From DATAZK01 sp965199805 (lineage in GTDB: Bacteria; Actinomycetota; Actinomycetes; Frankiales; Frankiaceae), in assembly GCA_965199805.1 (NCBI GenBank), contig CBDATO010000001.1, positions 3,348,001-3,412,000 on the forward strand: a DNA stretch of 64,000 bases, read 5' to 3'. Position 1 is the stretch's first letter. The number at the start of each line of letters is the position of its first letter. The position numbers and the translations under genes were made by a program. Under the pieces are notes generated by a model. That model saw only the letters and a list, made by a program, of their open reading frames with translations. It was not told the origin of the DNA and ran no database searches. Of the stretch, positions 45,884 to 54,993 are shown piece after piece.

Positions 45884-46839
45884 CCGATGACCTGCGACGT
45901 GACCTCCACCAGCTGCCCCCGCCGATGGACGTGTCGCCCGACTTCTACGACCGACTCATGCACCGCGCCCTACGGCGTCGGCGCACCATCCGGGTCGGTA
46001 CCACGGGCATTGCGGCGACCGTAATAGCTCTGGCGGCGGCCGTCGTCATCAACGCAACAGGCGGCTCGACGACGGCACAGATCATCCCCGTCGGCCCGGA
46101 CCCGGTGACCAGCATCGCTCTGCCAAGCCCAACGCCGACGCCGTCCACCACGCACTCCTCATCACCGACCACGCCGCCCAGCGTCGTATCACCGACCACG
46201 CCGAACAGCGTCGAATCACCGACCACGGCGCCCAGCCTTCCGCATTCGACCGTCGTCGAGCCGCCGGTGACGACTGCCCCGGCTGGTGTCGCGACAAGCA
46301 AGGTCGCGCCGTCGAGCACGAGTCCGACCACGACGCCGGCAACGACGCCGGCAACGACGCCGGCAACGACGCCGGCAACGACCTTCTCGTATCCGGCTCT
46401 CGTGTACGCCGACCTGCCGTACCCCGCCACATGCCCCGCCGGATACAGCGAACAGGGGAACCCGGGCTACGCATCCGCGCTGTGCGTCCCCGACGGCTAC
46501 GTGCCCACGGACGCTGGGAGCTGCCCTAGTGGGACCATCTCAACAAACGGCCCGCTGTTATGCGTGTCGAAAGCCAATCCGGCCATGCTCGTCGCCCCTG
46601 ACCCCACCGCCGATTTACCGTCGGTATCCCTCAAGACTTTGCCAGCTGTGGGATGCCAAGACGGCTACACCGAGGCAGGCACGTTCGGCACCATCCCGGT
46701 GCTGCACTGTGTGCCGGCTGTCTATCTACCCCGCACCGGCTACACCTGCCCCGTCGGCTCGCAGCTCGCAACCAACGCCGCACCGCTGTGCTTTTCCCCC
46801 GATAGACAAACCATCATTGCACCCGTCGAAAACAATTGA
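45880..46839 (+). CDS. Membrane regulator (probable anti-sigma partner) with duplicated four-Cys external module
   Basis: A 319-residue protein. A cytoplasmic N-terminus of about 35 residues (DLRRDLHQLPPPMDVSPDF) is followed by one membrane segment at about 41-58. A long Ser/Thr/Pro linker (about 80-168) contains four TTPA repeats. The external part has two similar modules with Cys185, 202, 215 and 228, and Cys259, 277, 290 and 304. Each reads C-x-x-GY-x-E ... CVP-x-x-Y-x-P ... CP-x-G ... LC. Position and topology match the anti-sigma or sensor partner of the preceding sigma factor, although no classic zinc-type anti-sigma motif is seen. Confidence 0.72.
   Translation: MTDDLRRDLHQLPPPMDVSPDFYDRLMHRALRRRRTIRVGTTGIAATVIALAAAVVINATGGSTTAQIIPVGPDPVTSIALPSPTPTPSTTHSSSPTTPPSVVSPTTPNSVESPTTAPSLPHSTVVEPPVTTAPAGVATSKVAPSSTSPTTTPATTPATTPATTPATTFSYPALVYADLPYPATCPAGYSEQGNPGYASALCVPDGYVPTDAGSCPSGTISTNGPLLCVSKANPAMLVAPDPTADLPSVSLKTLPAVGCQDGYTEAGTFGTIPVLHCVPAVYLPRTGYTCPVGSQLATNAAPLCFSPDRQTIIAPVENN
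46330..46377 (+). repeat. Four perfect 12-bp tandem repeats in the membrane-regulator gene
   Basis: The unit ACGACGCCGGCA occurs four times head to tail and encodes the TTPA repeats of the extracytoplasmic linker. The in-frame unit length means copy-number change would lengthen or shorten the stalk without breaking the gene. Confidence 0.85.
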
Positions 46840-46882
46840 ACCCTGGCGGGACTCCCGCCATGTCTACGAAGTGAGGACCGTC

Positions 46883-47410
46883 ATGCGTAACCCATTCGCG
46901 AGTGAACTGTCAAGTGATGTATGGCCCGTCGGTAAAAGCACAAAGACGAAGGTTGCTGCTCGCACGAAGATGTCCGCTGCCGCGCTGGCCATTGTCGCGG
47001 GTAGTGCCCTGGCGGCGTGCGGCGACCGAATAACCGCTAACCGCGACTGGTACAGCACGCCGAGTATCACCAGCCAGGTCCGGTCTGCGGACGGCCGGAT
47101 CGAGCAGACTCTGATTCTCGACGGGCTGCTGGCGACTAGCAAAACGGGCACCGTCGTACCCGGAACCAGCTTCCACCTGGACTGTGTGCAATTCGACGAC
47201 CACCTGGGGCACAACCCCTACAACTGTCTGATGTTGGTGAACGCGGGTCAGAAGGTGTACGTCGCCTCGGCGCGGCAGGACAAGGTGCTTAGCTCCGAGC
47301 TGCCGCACCAGCTCAACACGCTCACCGACCCGGAAGGAAGCCTCTCGTACACCGTGCTCGGCATCGGAACGAAGTCCGTCCACCTCAAGATCTCGGCCCG
47401 GCGCCACTGA
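46883..47410 (+). CDS. Putative lipoprotein of the sigma-factor operon
   Basis: A 175-residue protein with a basic leader, a hydrophobic signal segment and the lipobox LAAC at Cys46. After cleavage the mature protein would be lipid-anchored outside the membrane. The leader of about 29 residues before the hydrophobic core is long; ATG at codon 30 would give a standard signal. ATG 46883 has a GAGGA upstream. It lies 43 bases after the membrane regulator, so it likely shares the operon. The mature domain has two further Cys and no recognised family. Confidence 0.7.
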   Translation: MRNPFASELSSDVWPVGKSTKTKVAARTKMSAAALAIVAGSALAACGDRITANRDWYSTPSITSQVRSADGRIEQTLILDGLLATSKTGTVVPGTSFHLDCVQFDDHLGHNPYNCLMLVNAGQKVYVASARQDKVLSSELPHQLNTLTDPEGSLSYTVLGIGTKSVHLKISARRH

Positions 47411-48285
47411 CGCCGCCCTCGCAAAGCGTCGGCGAAGGGGATTGCTATGAGTCTCCAGGCCATCCGACCGGTGACCGGCTTCGGCCCGGTCGGCAGGTAG
47501 CCACCGCTAGTAGCACGCTAAGGACTACGACACCATAAGCGGCCAATAGGCTGCTCAGAACCGGGCGGCATCGGCTCCGCACCATCGGGACGTAGCTTCA
47601 GCTTCCATCGCGGAGCGAACGGAGTCGCGACAGCGAGTTCTCGTTTCTCACTGCCCGTCAGCACGGCCATCTGGTGTTGATGAAACGCGGCTGTTGAATA
47701 CGGCACGCGTCGAGTCTCGCAGCGAGCTGATGTCGCAGGCCGCCCGACTGGTCATGCACAAGGCGGGGGATCGTGCCTTCAATTGACCCTTTCGCGCATG
47801 GCGATGCGATGAGTCAGCATGCCTTCGAACAGCTAAAAAACAGGCCTCAGCCGCGGTACGGCCCTGACTCAGGCTGGCGCGCAGGATCTGCCGGAGGAAG
47901 GGTGGCAAGCGCGGCCCGCTTGCTCGCCGACACCGGCTGGCCCGAGGACTACGCGCTCGCGCAGCGACTGGTTCGAGAACCTGCGGCTTCGAGCGCGTCT
48001 GCTCTCCGGCGGCCACAGTCGCGCCTACTGACGTGGTTCGGCTTGCACCTCACTATCAACTTGCACTTCGAATGCCCATCAGGCCGAGACTTCAATTGCC
48101 CAGGAGGGTCGACTAGCTAGCTTCAGGTTAGGCTGTTGCTCGAATCGCCGCATCTCGTTGATGACCTGCAAAGTAGATTGGCATGACTTCTTGATTGGCC
48201 CAGGACTAGTTCATCTGTCGCGGGTGGTCGCTGCTAGCGCGTCGAGTGAAGTCATCTGCAGACTCCGCCACGGAGTTACAAACCC
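47411..48285. other. Long stretch without a confident gene
   Basis: No family could be recognised here. The frame at 47808-48120 on the plus strand (MSQHAFEQLKNRP...) and one at 47518-47706 on the minus strand (MPYSTAAFHQHQ...) have plausible composition, but they overlap competing frames and lack good Shine-Dalgarno sequences. The last 165 bases are the upstream region of the membrane protein at 48286. Confidence 0.4.
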
Positions 48286-49464
48286 ATGACGACGCGGCGT
48301 ATCTTCGCAGCGCTCGAAAAGGCGGTCTGGCTATTATTCTCGTGGACGGTCATTGTCAATCTCTACCGTCAACTGAGTGGGACTGCGTACTCCGTTGATG
48401 CTTACACGGCCTCTCAGTACTGGCTGGGCTATGAGCACGGCTTCGTTCGCCGAGCCTTACCCGGCGAGATCCTCAGCATCCTCGCGGGTGGCACGCCAAG
48501 TCACCGATTCGTCCAAGCCACTGGGTTATTGCTATCCTTGCTGGCGGCGTGCGGGCTTGCTGCCATGGTCGTAAGAGCCTGCTTTCTGATAGCTGACAGT
48601 TGGTATCGACGCATGGTGATGTTGGCCGTGATGTCTTCTCCCCTGATGTTGACTGCCATAACACACGATCTGGGACGCTACGACGCTGTCGGTGTCCTGT
48701 GCGCAACGTTCTTCGTGTTTGGAAAGCCTGCGATCGACCGACACCGGTGGCTGGCCATTTGGCTCGGGGGTGTCGTGCTTGCCGTAGCGACAGCAAGCGA
48801 AGAATTTTTGCTGCTGTTCTTAATACCTCCGGCAGTTGCCTGGTTTAAGGGCCGACCCAAGGACCTTGCTGTGGCACTGACGCCCGCGGCAGTTGTCTTC
48901 CTGGCAAGCACTTTAGTTCGACCATCCGCGGACACCGTCAAATCGGCTCTAGATCGGGCGGTTGCGGGAGGACTAAGGGTCGATCTTGCGCCCTATCACA
49001 ATGCCGTTCAGACTCTCCGCTTCGATTTCGATACCGAAGTGCATGTCATTAACTTCTACCCCGCTTTGAACGTTCTGGCGAGCCTGACGCTTTGTGTGTC
49101 GTTGTTCTATGTCCTTTATCGCGTGCTCGCGCGGACGGTCGACGGCGTGTCGCCTTCTGCGGTTCATCGCCTGGGGGCCTACCTAACTTGTTGCGCCGCA
49201 GCCCTGACCATCATTGGAGTGGACTACCGGCGATGGTGGGCCCTCGCCAGTTGGTCGCTCATCTCTTATTTGGCCGCCTCGACGAGGCCGGGTGGCGATG
49301 TTGCCGTTGTTTCGAAGACACATAACAGCCTCAGCGCTGGTAAGGCCGCAGTACTCGGGCTCGCGACGGTCTGCGCGGCGTCGATATTCATAGGACTCCA
49401 GGCAATCCCCGTGGCCCCTCATTGGGGGCTGTCAGCCTGGCCTCGCGCTTCGTGGATCATCTAA
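48286..49464 (+). CDS. Polytopic membrane protein, unknown function
   Basis: A 392-residue protein with about ten hydrophobic segments and few charged loops. Its short early loop reads YEHGFVRRALPGEIL, and a YHNAVQTLRFDFDTEVHVINFYP loop is exposed. Layout and the early GFVRR motif resemble membrane proteins of polysaccharide loci, but no enzyme signature is clear. ATG 48286 has CGGAG about 10 bases upstream. Its codons contain noticeably more A and T at third positions than backbone genes, which suggests acquisition from elsewhere. Confidence 0.7.
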   Translation: MTTRRIFAALEKAVWLLFSWTVIVNLYRQLSGTAYSVDAYTASQYWLGYEHGFVRRALPGEILSILAGGTPSHRFVQATGLLLSLLAACGLAAMVVRACFLIADSWYRRMVMLAVMSSPLMLTAITHDLGRYDAVGVLCATFFVFGKPAIDRHRWLAIWLGGVVLAVATASEEFLLLFLIPPAVAWFKGRPKDLAVALTPAAVVFLASTLVRPSADTVKSALDRAVAGGLRVDLAPYHNAVQTLRFDFDTEVHVINFYPALNVLASLTLCVSLFYVLYRVLARTVDGVSPSAVHRLGAYLTCCAAALTIIGVDYRRWWALASWSLISYLAASTRPGGDVAVVSKTHNSLSAGKAAVLGLATVCAASIFIGLQAIPVAPHWGLSAWPRASWII

Positions 49465-49646
49465 TCCGCTCGCCACCTCAAACATTGTTGCAGCCTGAAT
49501 GCGGACCTATGCGCGCCGGGCGTCTGAGTAACCCAAGCCCCAAAGAGCACTCTTGCACGTCTCGGTTGCGGGCTTTATGTGAGGTCGGTGAACAGTCGGG
49601 AGCATTACGCATGCGACAGCCTGCCTGCTCCGTGTGCACGTCCGTT

Positions 49647-50095
49647 CGGTTCGATCAACTGCGTCCCGGCGACACCCTGGTTGCATGGCGGCTCGATCGA
49701 CTTGGGCGTCGGCTGCGACACCTCATCGACACGGTGAACGAGCTCGCCGAGCGCGGGGTTGCGTTCCGCTCGTTGACCGAGCAGAGTGACACGAGCACAC
49801 CTGGCGGGAAGTGGATCTTCCACATTTTCGGAGCCCTTGCCGAGTTTGAGCGCGACCTGATCCGGGACCGCACCCGCGCGGGACTCGCCGCCGCTCGTGC
49901 TCGTGGGCGGAGTGGCGGGCGACCGCGTGTGTTGACCGACCAAAAGCTGGCTGTTGCTCGGACATGTATGACTCGGGCAAGCACAACGTGACCGCCATCG
50001 GCAAGACGCTCGGAGTGAGCCGAGCGAGCGTGCACCGGTACTTATGGTCCTCCGACTCGGGTAGACCGGCTGCCGCAACACCCGCCGTCCGCTAA
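49647..50095 (+). pseudogene. Serine recombinase (resolvase/invertase) remnant
   Basis: The sequence begins inside the catalytic domain at FDQLRPGDTLVAWRLDRLGR, so the N-terminal region with the nucleophilic Ser is missing. It continues with GALAEFERDLIRDRTRAGL and GRSGGRPRVLT. A 1-base deletion near 49962-49966 then shifts the frame; correcting it yields VTAIGKTLGVSRASVHRYL, the C-terminal helix-turn-helix, ending at TAA 50093-50095. The relic is doubly broken. Confidence 0.85.
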
Positions 50096-50211
50096 ACATT
50101 CAAGAGGTGGCGAATCCATCGAGTGGACGCCTGCCGTTTCGACCTCATCCTTTTGAACGGTTTCGCTCGCGCAGAACGGTCAGCGGGGCCAGGTGACGGC
50201 ACACTTGGTAC

Positions 50212-50262
50212 ATGAAGGGAACGCTCTGGCGCGTGCCGCGCACCGAATCGGCGCACCTAAGC
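50212..50262 (+). pseudogene. 5' fragment of a membrane-protein gene split by the ISL3 element
   Basis: ATG 50212 opens a frame (MKGTLWRVPRTESAHLS) that ends exactly at the left target duplication. Joining the base after the right duplication (51698) continues in frame into RLESDAVTAGKSKRL and the membrane segment of the 51716 gene. The uninterrupted gene would encode about 180 residues. The start itself has no strong Shine-Dalgarno. Confidence 0.55.
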
Positions 50263-51689
50263 GGCTCTTCAAAGTTGAGGGGGATTTGGGCCCTCGGCAC
50301 TGGTTGTCCGGCGTGATTGCCGGGTGCAGTGAAACCGTACTCGGCGGCGTTGGTTCTGCAGGTTCCAAAAGCCGAACGCGACTCTGGCAGCGTCTTTGAT
50401 CAGCCGGTTGACACCTTCGGTGCCGGCGTTGGTCACGCGAGTCTCCAGGAAGCCGAGGATCTCAGGCCACCAGTCGTCGACGGTCTGCGCGAGCCTGCTC
50501 GCTTCGGGTAGGTCGGCGACGAGCACAACTTCGTGGAAGCGGTGCAGACGGTCGGCGATGGTGTGCCGGTCGCGGGCCGCGAGCAGCATGCGCAGCCGTT
50601 CCTTCACGGCCCAGGCGGCGGCGATCTCCTGCGTCGGATCGCCGGCGGCGAAGGCCCCTTCCAGCCGTTGCAGCCCTCGGGTCGACAGCCGGTTCCCGGC
50701 CCGCAGCAGCAGCCGCGGATTGACCCACGCCGGGTCCGATTTGCGGCCGCGACGCCCGAGCTGCTCCCGGGTCGCCCGCTGCCGCACGTCAGTGACCATC
50801 TCGTTGCCCAGGCGCACCAAATGAAAGTGGTCGGCGACGATGCGGGCTTGCGGCAAGGTCTGCTCAACAGCGCGGCGGTAGGCAGCGCACGGGTCGATCG
50901 CCACGATCTGCACCTGAGCCTTCCAGACATCGCCGCGGGCATCGAGCCAGTCGGTGACGGCGGCCGAGCTACGTCCTGCCGACTGACCAAGCAGCCCACC
51001 CGTGCCAGACAGGTCCACAAAGTTGGTCTCGAACATCTGCAGCCGCACCCATCCGCCTGACGGCGATCGAGTCCAGCGGGGCCGTCCCCCCCGGGTCTCA
51101 TCAATTCCCAGCACCCGCGGCGCATCCGGTTCGGTAAGCAGCTCATCGGCATGAGCGACGAACGCGGCATGAGCGATCGGCCAACTCATCGGCAACTTGG
51201 CCGTCACCGCCAACACCGACTGGCCGGACCCGATCGCCGCACCGGCAGCGCGCCGGCACCGGCCGGTGAGGCGAGCTCCAGCCGGTAGCTCATCGATCTG
51301 TTCGGTAAACGCCTTAAGCGGACACCAAGGCTGCACACACCGGTACTGCCGCTTATGCCAGCGCACCGCAAGCGGCGCCTCGCCATACGGCAGGTCCTTC
51401 GGCCGGGTCGTGCGCCGCTGGCGCAGCACCGTCGAGAACGTCCCACATGCCGGGCAGGCCGCCGCGTCCGGATCGGTGGTCACCACATGCACGACGCGGA
51501 CGCCGTCATCGTCGTGTTCAACCCGGTCAACAGCTACTCCGCGCAGGCCGAACAGAATCGTCGTACCGTTTTCCACGCTCGCGGTTCCTTTCACCAGCTG
51601 CTTCAGACACAGCCAGTGTCAAGGGACCGCGAGCCCTCAGCTCACAGCACGAAGATCGTGTCCCGCTTCCCCCTCAAGTTCGAAGAACC
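50263..51689 (-). mobile_element. ISL3-family insertion sequence with intact ends
   Basis: A 1427-bp element. The left end GGCTCTTCAAAGTTGAGGGG and the inverted right end GGTTCTTCGAACTTGAGGGG match at 17 of 20 positions. An 8-bp direct repeat, ACCTAAGC, flanks it at 50255-50262 and 51690-51697, the expected target duplication for ISL3. Clean ends, a duplication and an open transposase indicate a recent and possibly active insertion. It separates a small membrane-protein gene into two parts. Confidence 0.93.
50269..51594 (-). CDS. ISL3-family transposase
   Basis: A 441-residue DDE transposase. The N-terminal zinc-binding region has CPACGTFS and later CVQPWC, followed by a helix-turn-helix zone. 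The catalytic core includes VLGIDETRGGRPRW, IVAIDPCAAYRRAVEQTLP, ADHFHLVRLGNEM and the late NAGTEGVNRLIK Glu motif. No stop or frameshift interrupts it. The C-terminal residues are encoded right up to the element's left inverted repeat. Confidence 0.93.
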   Translation of the reverse strand: MKGTASVENGTTILFGLRGVAVDRVEHDDDGVRVVHVVTTDPDAAACPACGTFSTVLRQRRTTRPKDLPYGEAPLAVRWHKRQYRCVQPWCPLKAFTEQIDELPAGARLTGRCRRAAGAAIGSGQSVLAVTAKLPMSWPIAHAAFVAHADELLTEPDAPRVLGIDETRGGRPRWTRSPSGGWVRLQMFETNFVDLSGTGGLLGQSAGRSSAAVTDWLDARGDVWKAQVQIVAIDPCAAYRRAVEQTLPQARIVADHFHLVRLGNEMVTDVRQRATREQLGRRGRKSDPAWVNPRLLLRAGNRLSTRGLQRLEGAFAAGDPTQEIAAAWAVKERLRMLLAARDRHTIADRLHRFHEVVLVADLPEASRLAQTVDDWWPEILGFLETRVTNAGTEGVNRLIKDAARVAFGFWNLQNQRRRVRFHCTRQSRRTTSAEGPNPPQL

Positions 51690-51715
51690 ACCTAAGCCGA
51701 CTCGAATCCGATGCG

Positions 51716-52189
51716 GTGACGGCTGGAAAGAGCAAGCGGCTGGTCGCGATCGTCGTTCTCGCGCTCGGAGGCACAGGAGCGGCCGCAGGAGCTGTAGCGG
51801 GCACGGTTCTGGCGGTCAAGGGACTAAGCGGCTGGGGCAACGACCCTCACGCGGTGCGCTCGGCGAAGACTTACCTGCACGCTGCGATGCGGGGCGATTA
51901 TGCCTCCGCGTACGCCTTGCTGTGTTCGAATCCCAATCTCGCCGACGAGGAGTTGTACCGCCAGCGGCTCGCCGGGGCCAAGCAGGCCGGGAAGGCGATC
52001 ACTTCGTTTTGGCTGCACGCGGCGTTCACCAAGGAGACGCTCAACGTAACCTCGGCGGATGGAACGGTTCGATACGCTAATGGGACGGAATCAGACGTGA
52101 CATACGACCTACGGCCCCGTGACGCAGAGCCCGGACCTCACGGCGACGCCACGTGCCTCGTTCCCTTGGGCGACTTCTCGACGTTCTGA
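51716..52189 (+). CDS. Membrane-anchored protein of unknown function (3' part of the ISL3-split gene)
   Basis: From GTG 51716 the frame encodes 157 residues. A basic N-terminus and one hydrophobic segment (VAIVVLALGGTGAAAGAVAG) are followed by an extracytoplasmic domain with two Cys, resembling DUF4878-like or NTF2-like small exported proteins (SAKTYLHAAMRGDYASAYAL). Before ISL3 inserted, 17 more codons from 50212 probably preceded it. The membrane anchor remains, so a shortened protein could still be made if a promoter survives. Confidence 0.6.
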   Translation: MTAGKSKRLVAIVVLALGGTGAAAGAVAGTVLAVKGLSGWGNDPHAVRSAKTYLHAAMRGDYASAYALLCSNPNLADEELYRQRLAGAKQAGKAITSFWLHAAFTKETLNVTSADGTVRYANGTESDVTYDLRPRDAEPGPHGDATCLVPLGDFSTF

Positions 52190-52417
52190 TCAGTGACCGA
52201 CCAGCGCGCCGTACGACAGCCCGACGCAGCGCATGCGGGCATCGAGACCTGACGAGCCGAGTCTCACGACACTCCGCCGAGCAGCTGCGAGCTCTTGGGC
52301 GAAGGTCGGCAACCACGCCCGGCCGGAAGGCCGATGATCGTGCGGCGGATCGTGTATCGGTCAACCGATGAGCCAGGAACCGAGCAGTAGGTGCTCGCGC
52401 GTCGATACAGTCCCGCC

Positions 52418-53146
52418 ATGCCGAACGAGCCGGAGCAACTGTTCGGCGGCAATATGGGGCCGGTCTGGCGCGTAGGAGACACGGTGATTCGCGAGTCCGG
52501 CGAGTGGACACCCGCCGTGCATCGCCTTCTGAACCGTCTCAACACCGCCGGTGTGCGTGGAGTACCGCAGCCGCTCGGATTTGAATCAGACGGTCGCGAG
52601 ATTCTTACTTTGATGCACGGCGCAGTACCGAGCTATCCGCTGCCCGCGGGGGTCTGGACCGATAGGGCGTTGACCTCCGCTGTCGCCCTGCTCCGACAGG
52701 TACACGACGCCACGGTGGGCCACGCCCTGCCGGGTCCTTGGCGCACAGCCACGCGCTACCCCGGAGAGGTCATCTGCCACAACGACTTCGCGCCGTACAA
52801 CCTTGTATTCGACGGCGACGAAGTCGTGGGGGCGTTCGACTGGGACCGAGCCGCACCAGGCCCTCGGCTACGCGACCTCGCCTACCTCGCCTACCGCTTC
52901 GTTCCGATAACGACCGCCGACTGGGGTGATCCTTATGATGCCGACGAGCGACAGAATCGCCTCACCCGCCTCCTCCGCGTGTACGGCACCGAGGCACAAC
53001 CCCGTGATCTTCTCGACGCGTTAGTGCCGCTGCTGTTTGAGCGCGCGCATTTTGCGGAGGAGACGGCCCAAGAACTTGGCAAACCCCAGCTGCATGCCGT
53101 CGCTTCGCTCTATCGCGCGGATGCAGCACACGCGCGAGTGTGCTGA
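52418..53146 (+). CDS. Aminoglycoside phosphotransferase (APH)-fold protein
   Basis: A 242-residue kinase-like protein. The catalytic Brenner-type motif is ICHNDFAPYNLVF and the metal-binding motif is AFDWDRAAPGPR. The N-lobe is short, with WRVGDTVIRESG in place of a standard Lys strand. ATG 52418 is preferred over 52391. The substrate is unknown; small APH-fold proteins of this type phosphorylate diverse small molecules, and antibiotic resistance should not be assumed. The 228 bases before it hold no recognisable gene. Confidence 0.8.
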   Translation: MPNEPEQLFGGNMGPVWRVGDTVIRESGEWTPAVHRLLNRLNTAGVRGVPQPLGFESDGREILTLMHGAVPSYPLPAGVWTDRALTSAVALLRQVHDATVGHALPGPWRTATRYPGEVICHNDFAPYNLVFDGDEVVGAFDWDRAAPGPRLRDLAYLAYRFVPITTADWGDPYDADERQNRLTRLLRVYGTEAQPRDLLDALVPLLFERAHFAEETAQELGKPQLHAVASLYRADAAHARVC

Positions 53147-53179
53147 GTTCACCCCAAGGTCTTGTCAAGGAAGGTCGGC

Positions 53180-53299
53180 ATGAGCTTTCAGCTTTGTACC
53201 TATCGCAGGAGAAATGAGCTGCTCGGCATCAAGGCCAAGAGGGAGAACCGCGAGCCAGCAGCACCCTCCCAGCCGGACGACTACAACTTGCGACGTTGA
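53180..53299 (+). CDS. Possible small basic protein (39 residues)
   Basis: A short frame starting at ATG 53180 (MSFQLCTYRRRNELLG...) with a near-perfect AAGGAAGG Shine-Dalgarno at 53167-53174. It ends at TGA 53297-53299, just before the IS1380 element. It could be a real small gene or the start of a longer one cut by the insertion. No family recognised. Confidence 0.35.
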   Translation: MSFQLCTYRRRNELLGIKAKRENREPAAPSQPDDYNLRR

Positions 53300-53323
53300 G
53301 CCGAGTTGCCGGGTGCCAGGACC

Positions 53324-54993
53324 GCTAGCCCGGAGATTTCACGGGTTAATGGCCTGACTGGGTGTTGATCAACAGAAAGGTGCCCCTGACCTGGGAGGAT
53401 GCGTCTTGCTGAGGGACGTTTCCACCGTGATTCAGGAGCACCTTTCTGGTGAGCGATCGTAGCGGGTTCTATCCGTCTGTTCGGGTCGACGCGGCGGGCC
53501 GGAGGCTGGTGTCGCATGCCGGCGGGGTGCTGCTGGTCGAGGCGGTCCGTGCGACCGGGCTGGACCGGGAGTTGTCCGCCTCGCTGGGCCGCTGGCGCCG
53601 GCCGCAGGCCCGGCATGATCCGGCCAAAGTGATCGTGGATCTGGCGGTGACGCTCGCTTTGGGCGGTGACTGCCTGGCCGACATCGTGACGGTGCGGGCA
53701 GCACCAGAAGTGTTCGGACCGGTCGCCTCGGATGCCACGGTCTCTCGCGCGGTGGGCGTGCTCGCCCGCGACTGCGACCGGGTGCTGGCCGCAATCGCTA
53801 AGGCCCGGGCCGCTGCCTGTGGCCGGGTCTGGCAAGCCGCCGGATCGCATGCGCCGAACGCCGGCGGCACGATCACGGTCGATCTGGACGCCACGCTGGT
53901 GACGGCGCATTCGGACAAGGAAGGCGCGACGCCGACGTTCAAGATGGGCTTCGGTCACCACCCGCTGCTGGCGTTCGCAGATCACGGCGAGCACGGCACC
54001 GGCGAAATGGTCGCCGGCCTGCTGCGCCAGGGACGCGCCGGGTCGAACACCGCCGCCGACCACATCACCGTCGTCAGACAGGCCTTGGCTCAGCTGCCCG
54101 GCATCAGCCGCGGACGGCCCGGCCGCAAAGTCCTCATCCGGACCGACGGCGCCGGCGCCACCCATGGGTTCCTGGACTGGCTGTCGGCTCGTGGCCTGGG
54201 CTTCTCGGTGGGTTGGACGCTCGCCGCCGACGATGAGCAGCTCATCCGCCGGCTCCCGGCGGCGGCGTGGACACCGGCCTACGACTCGGCCGGTGGGGTG
54301 CGGGACGGGGCGTTCGTCGCCGAACTGACCGGCCTTCTCGACCTGACCCGCTGGCCCAAAGGGATGCGAGTCATCGTCCGTTCCGAACGACCACACCCCG
54401 GTGCGCAGCTGCGGATCACCGACATCGACGGCAACCGCATCACCGCCTTCGCGACCAACACCGCATCGGGACAGCTTGCCAACCTTGAACTACGCCACCG
54501 GCGCCGAGCCCGCTGCGAAGACCGGATCCGTCAAGCCAAAGACTGCGGCCTGAGAAACCTGCCGCTGCAAGGCATGGACCAGAACCGGATCTGGCTCGCC
54601 ATCGTGGCCCTCGCCGGCGACCTGATCGCCTGGACCCAGATGCTCGCCTTCGCCGGCCATGAGGCGCGTCTTTGGGAGCACAAGCGACTACGGCACCGGC
54701 TGCTGTCCGCCGCTGGTCGCATCGCCCGGCACGCCCGCGCCACCGTGCTGCACCTGGCCGCCGGACACCGCTGGAGCCGGCTCATCCAGACCGGGCTGAC
54801 CCGGATCGCCGCTGCCGCGCCCGGCTGACCCCGGGCACCGCACTTGGCCGACGACTCGAGAGACCACCGCAGGAACGGCGCCGCCCGGACGTTCCGGGAA
54901 GCCGCCACGTCCACGATCGGAATCGCCGACGCATGGCCACCCGACAGCCGCCAGCAAAATCACTCAGCTGACGGGCGCAAGATCCGGGCTAGC
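53324..54993 (+). mobile_element. IS1380-family insertion sequence
   Basis: A 1.67-kb element around an intact transposase. The outermost sequence GCTAGCCCGGA occurs at 53324 and inverted (TCCGGGCTAGC) at 54983-54993, marking the probable ends, although the similarity fades beyond 11 bases. No 4-bp target duplication was identified (GACC left, TAGG right). The right end runs into the 3' end of a DUF4145-like gene on the other strand. Confidence 0.75.
53449..54828 (+). CDS. IS1380-family transposase
   Basis: A 459-residue DDE transposase of the IS4 superfamily. Catalytic Asp residues are in TITVDLDATLVTAHSDKEGA and VLIRTDGAGATHGFL. The YREK-like Glu is in RRRARCEDRIRQAKDCGLRNLP. The start is GTG 53449 and no interruption is visible. 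It appears functional. Confidence 0.93.
   Translation: MSDRSGFYPSVRVDAAGRRLVSHAGGVLLVEAVRATGLDRELSASLGRWRRPQARHDPAKVIVDLAVTLALGGDCLADIVTVRAAPEVFGPVASDATVSRAVGVLARDCDRVLAAIAKARAAACGRVWQAAGSHAPNAGGTITVDLDATLVTAHSDKEGATPTFKMGFGHHPLLAFADHGEHGTGEMVAGLLRQGRAGSNTAADHITVVRQALAQLPGISRGRPGRKVLIRTDGAGATHGFLDWLSARGLGFSVGWTLAADDEQLIRRLPAAAWTPAYDSAGGVRDGAFVAELTGLLDLTRWPKGMRVIVRSERPHPGAQLRITDIDGNRITAFATNTASGQLANLELRHRRRARCEDRIRQAKDCGLRNLPLQGMDQNRIWLAIVALAGDLIAWTQMLAFAGHEARLWEHKRLRHRLLSAAGRIARHARATVLHLAAGHRWSRLIQTGLTRIAAAAPG

Noticed and set aside
46330..46377. A short array of identical units considered as a CRISPR-like repeat
   Set aside because: The 12-bp units are contiguous, without spacers, and encode TTPA repeats in a protein stalk.
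52418..53146. Antibiotic-resistance assignment for the APH-fold gene
   Set aside because: Only the generic kinase motifs are present; nothing identifies an aminoglycoside substrate, and no other resistance gene accompanies it.
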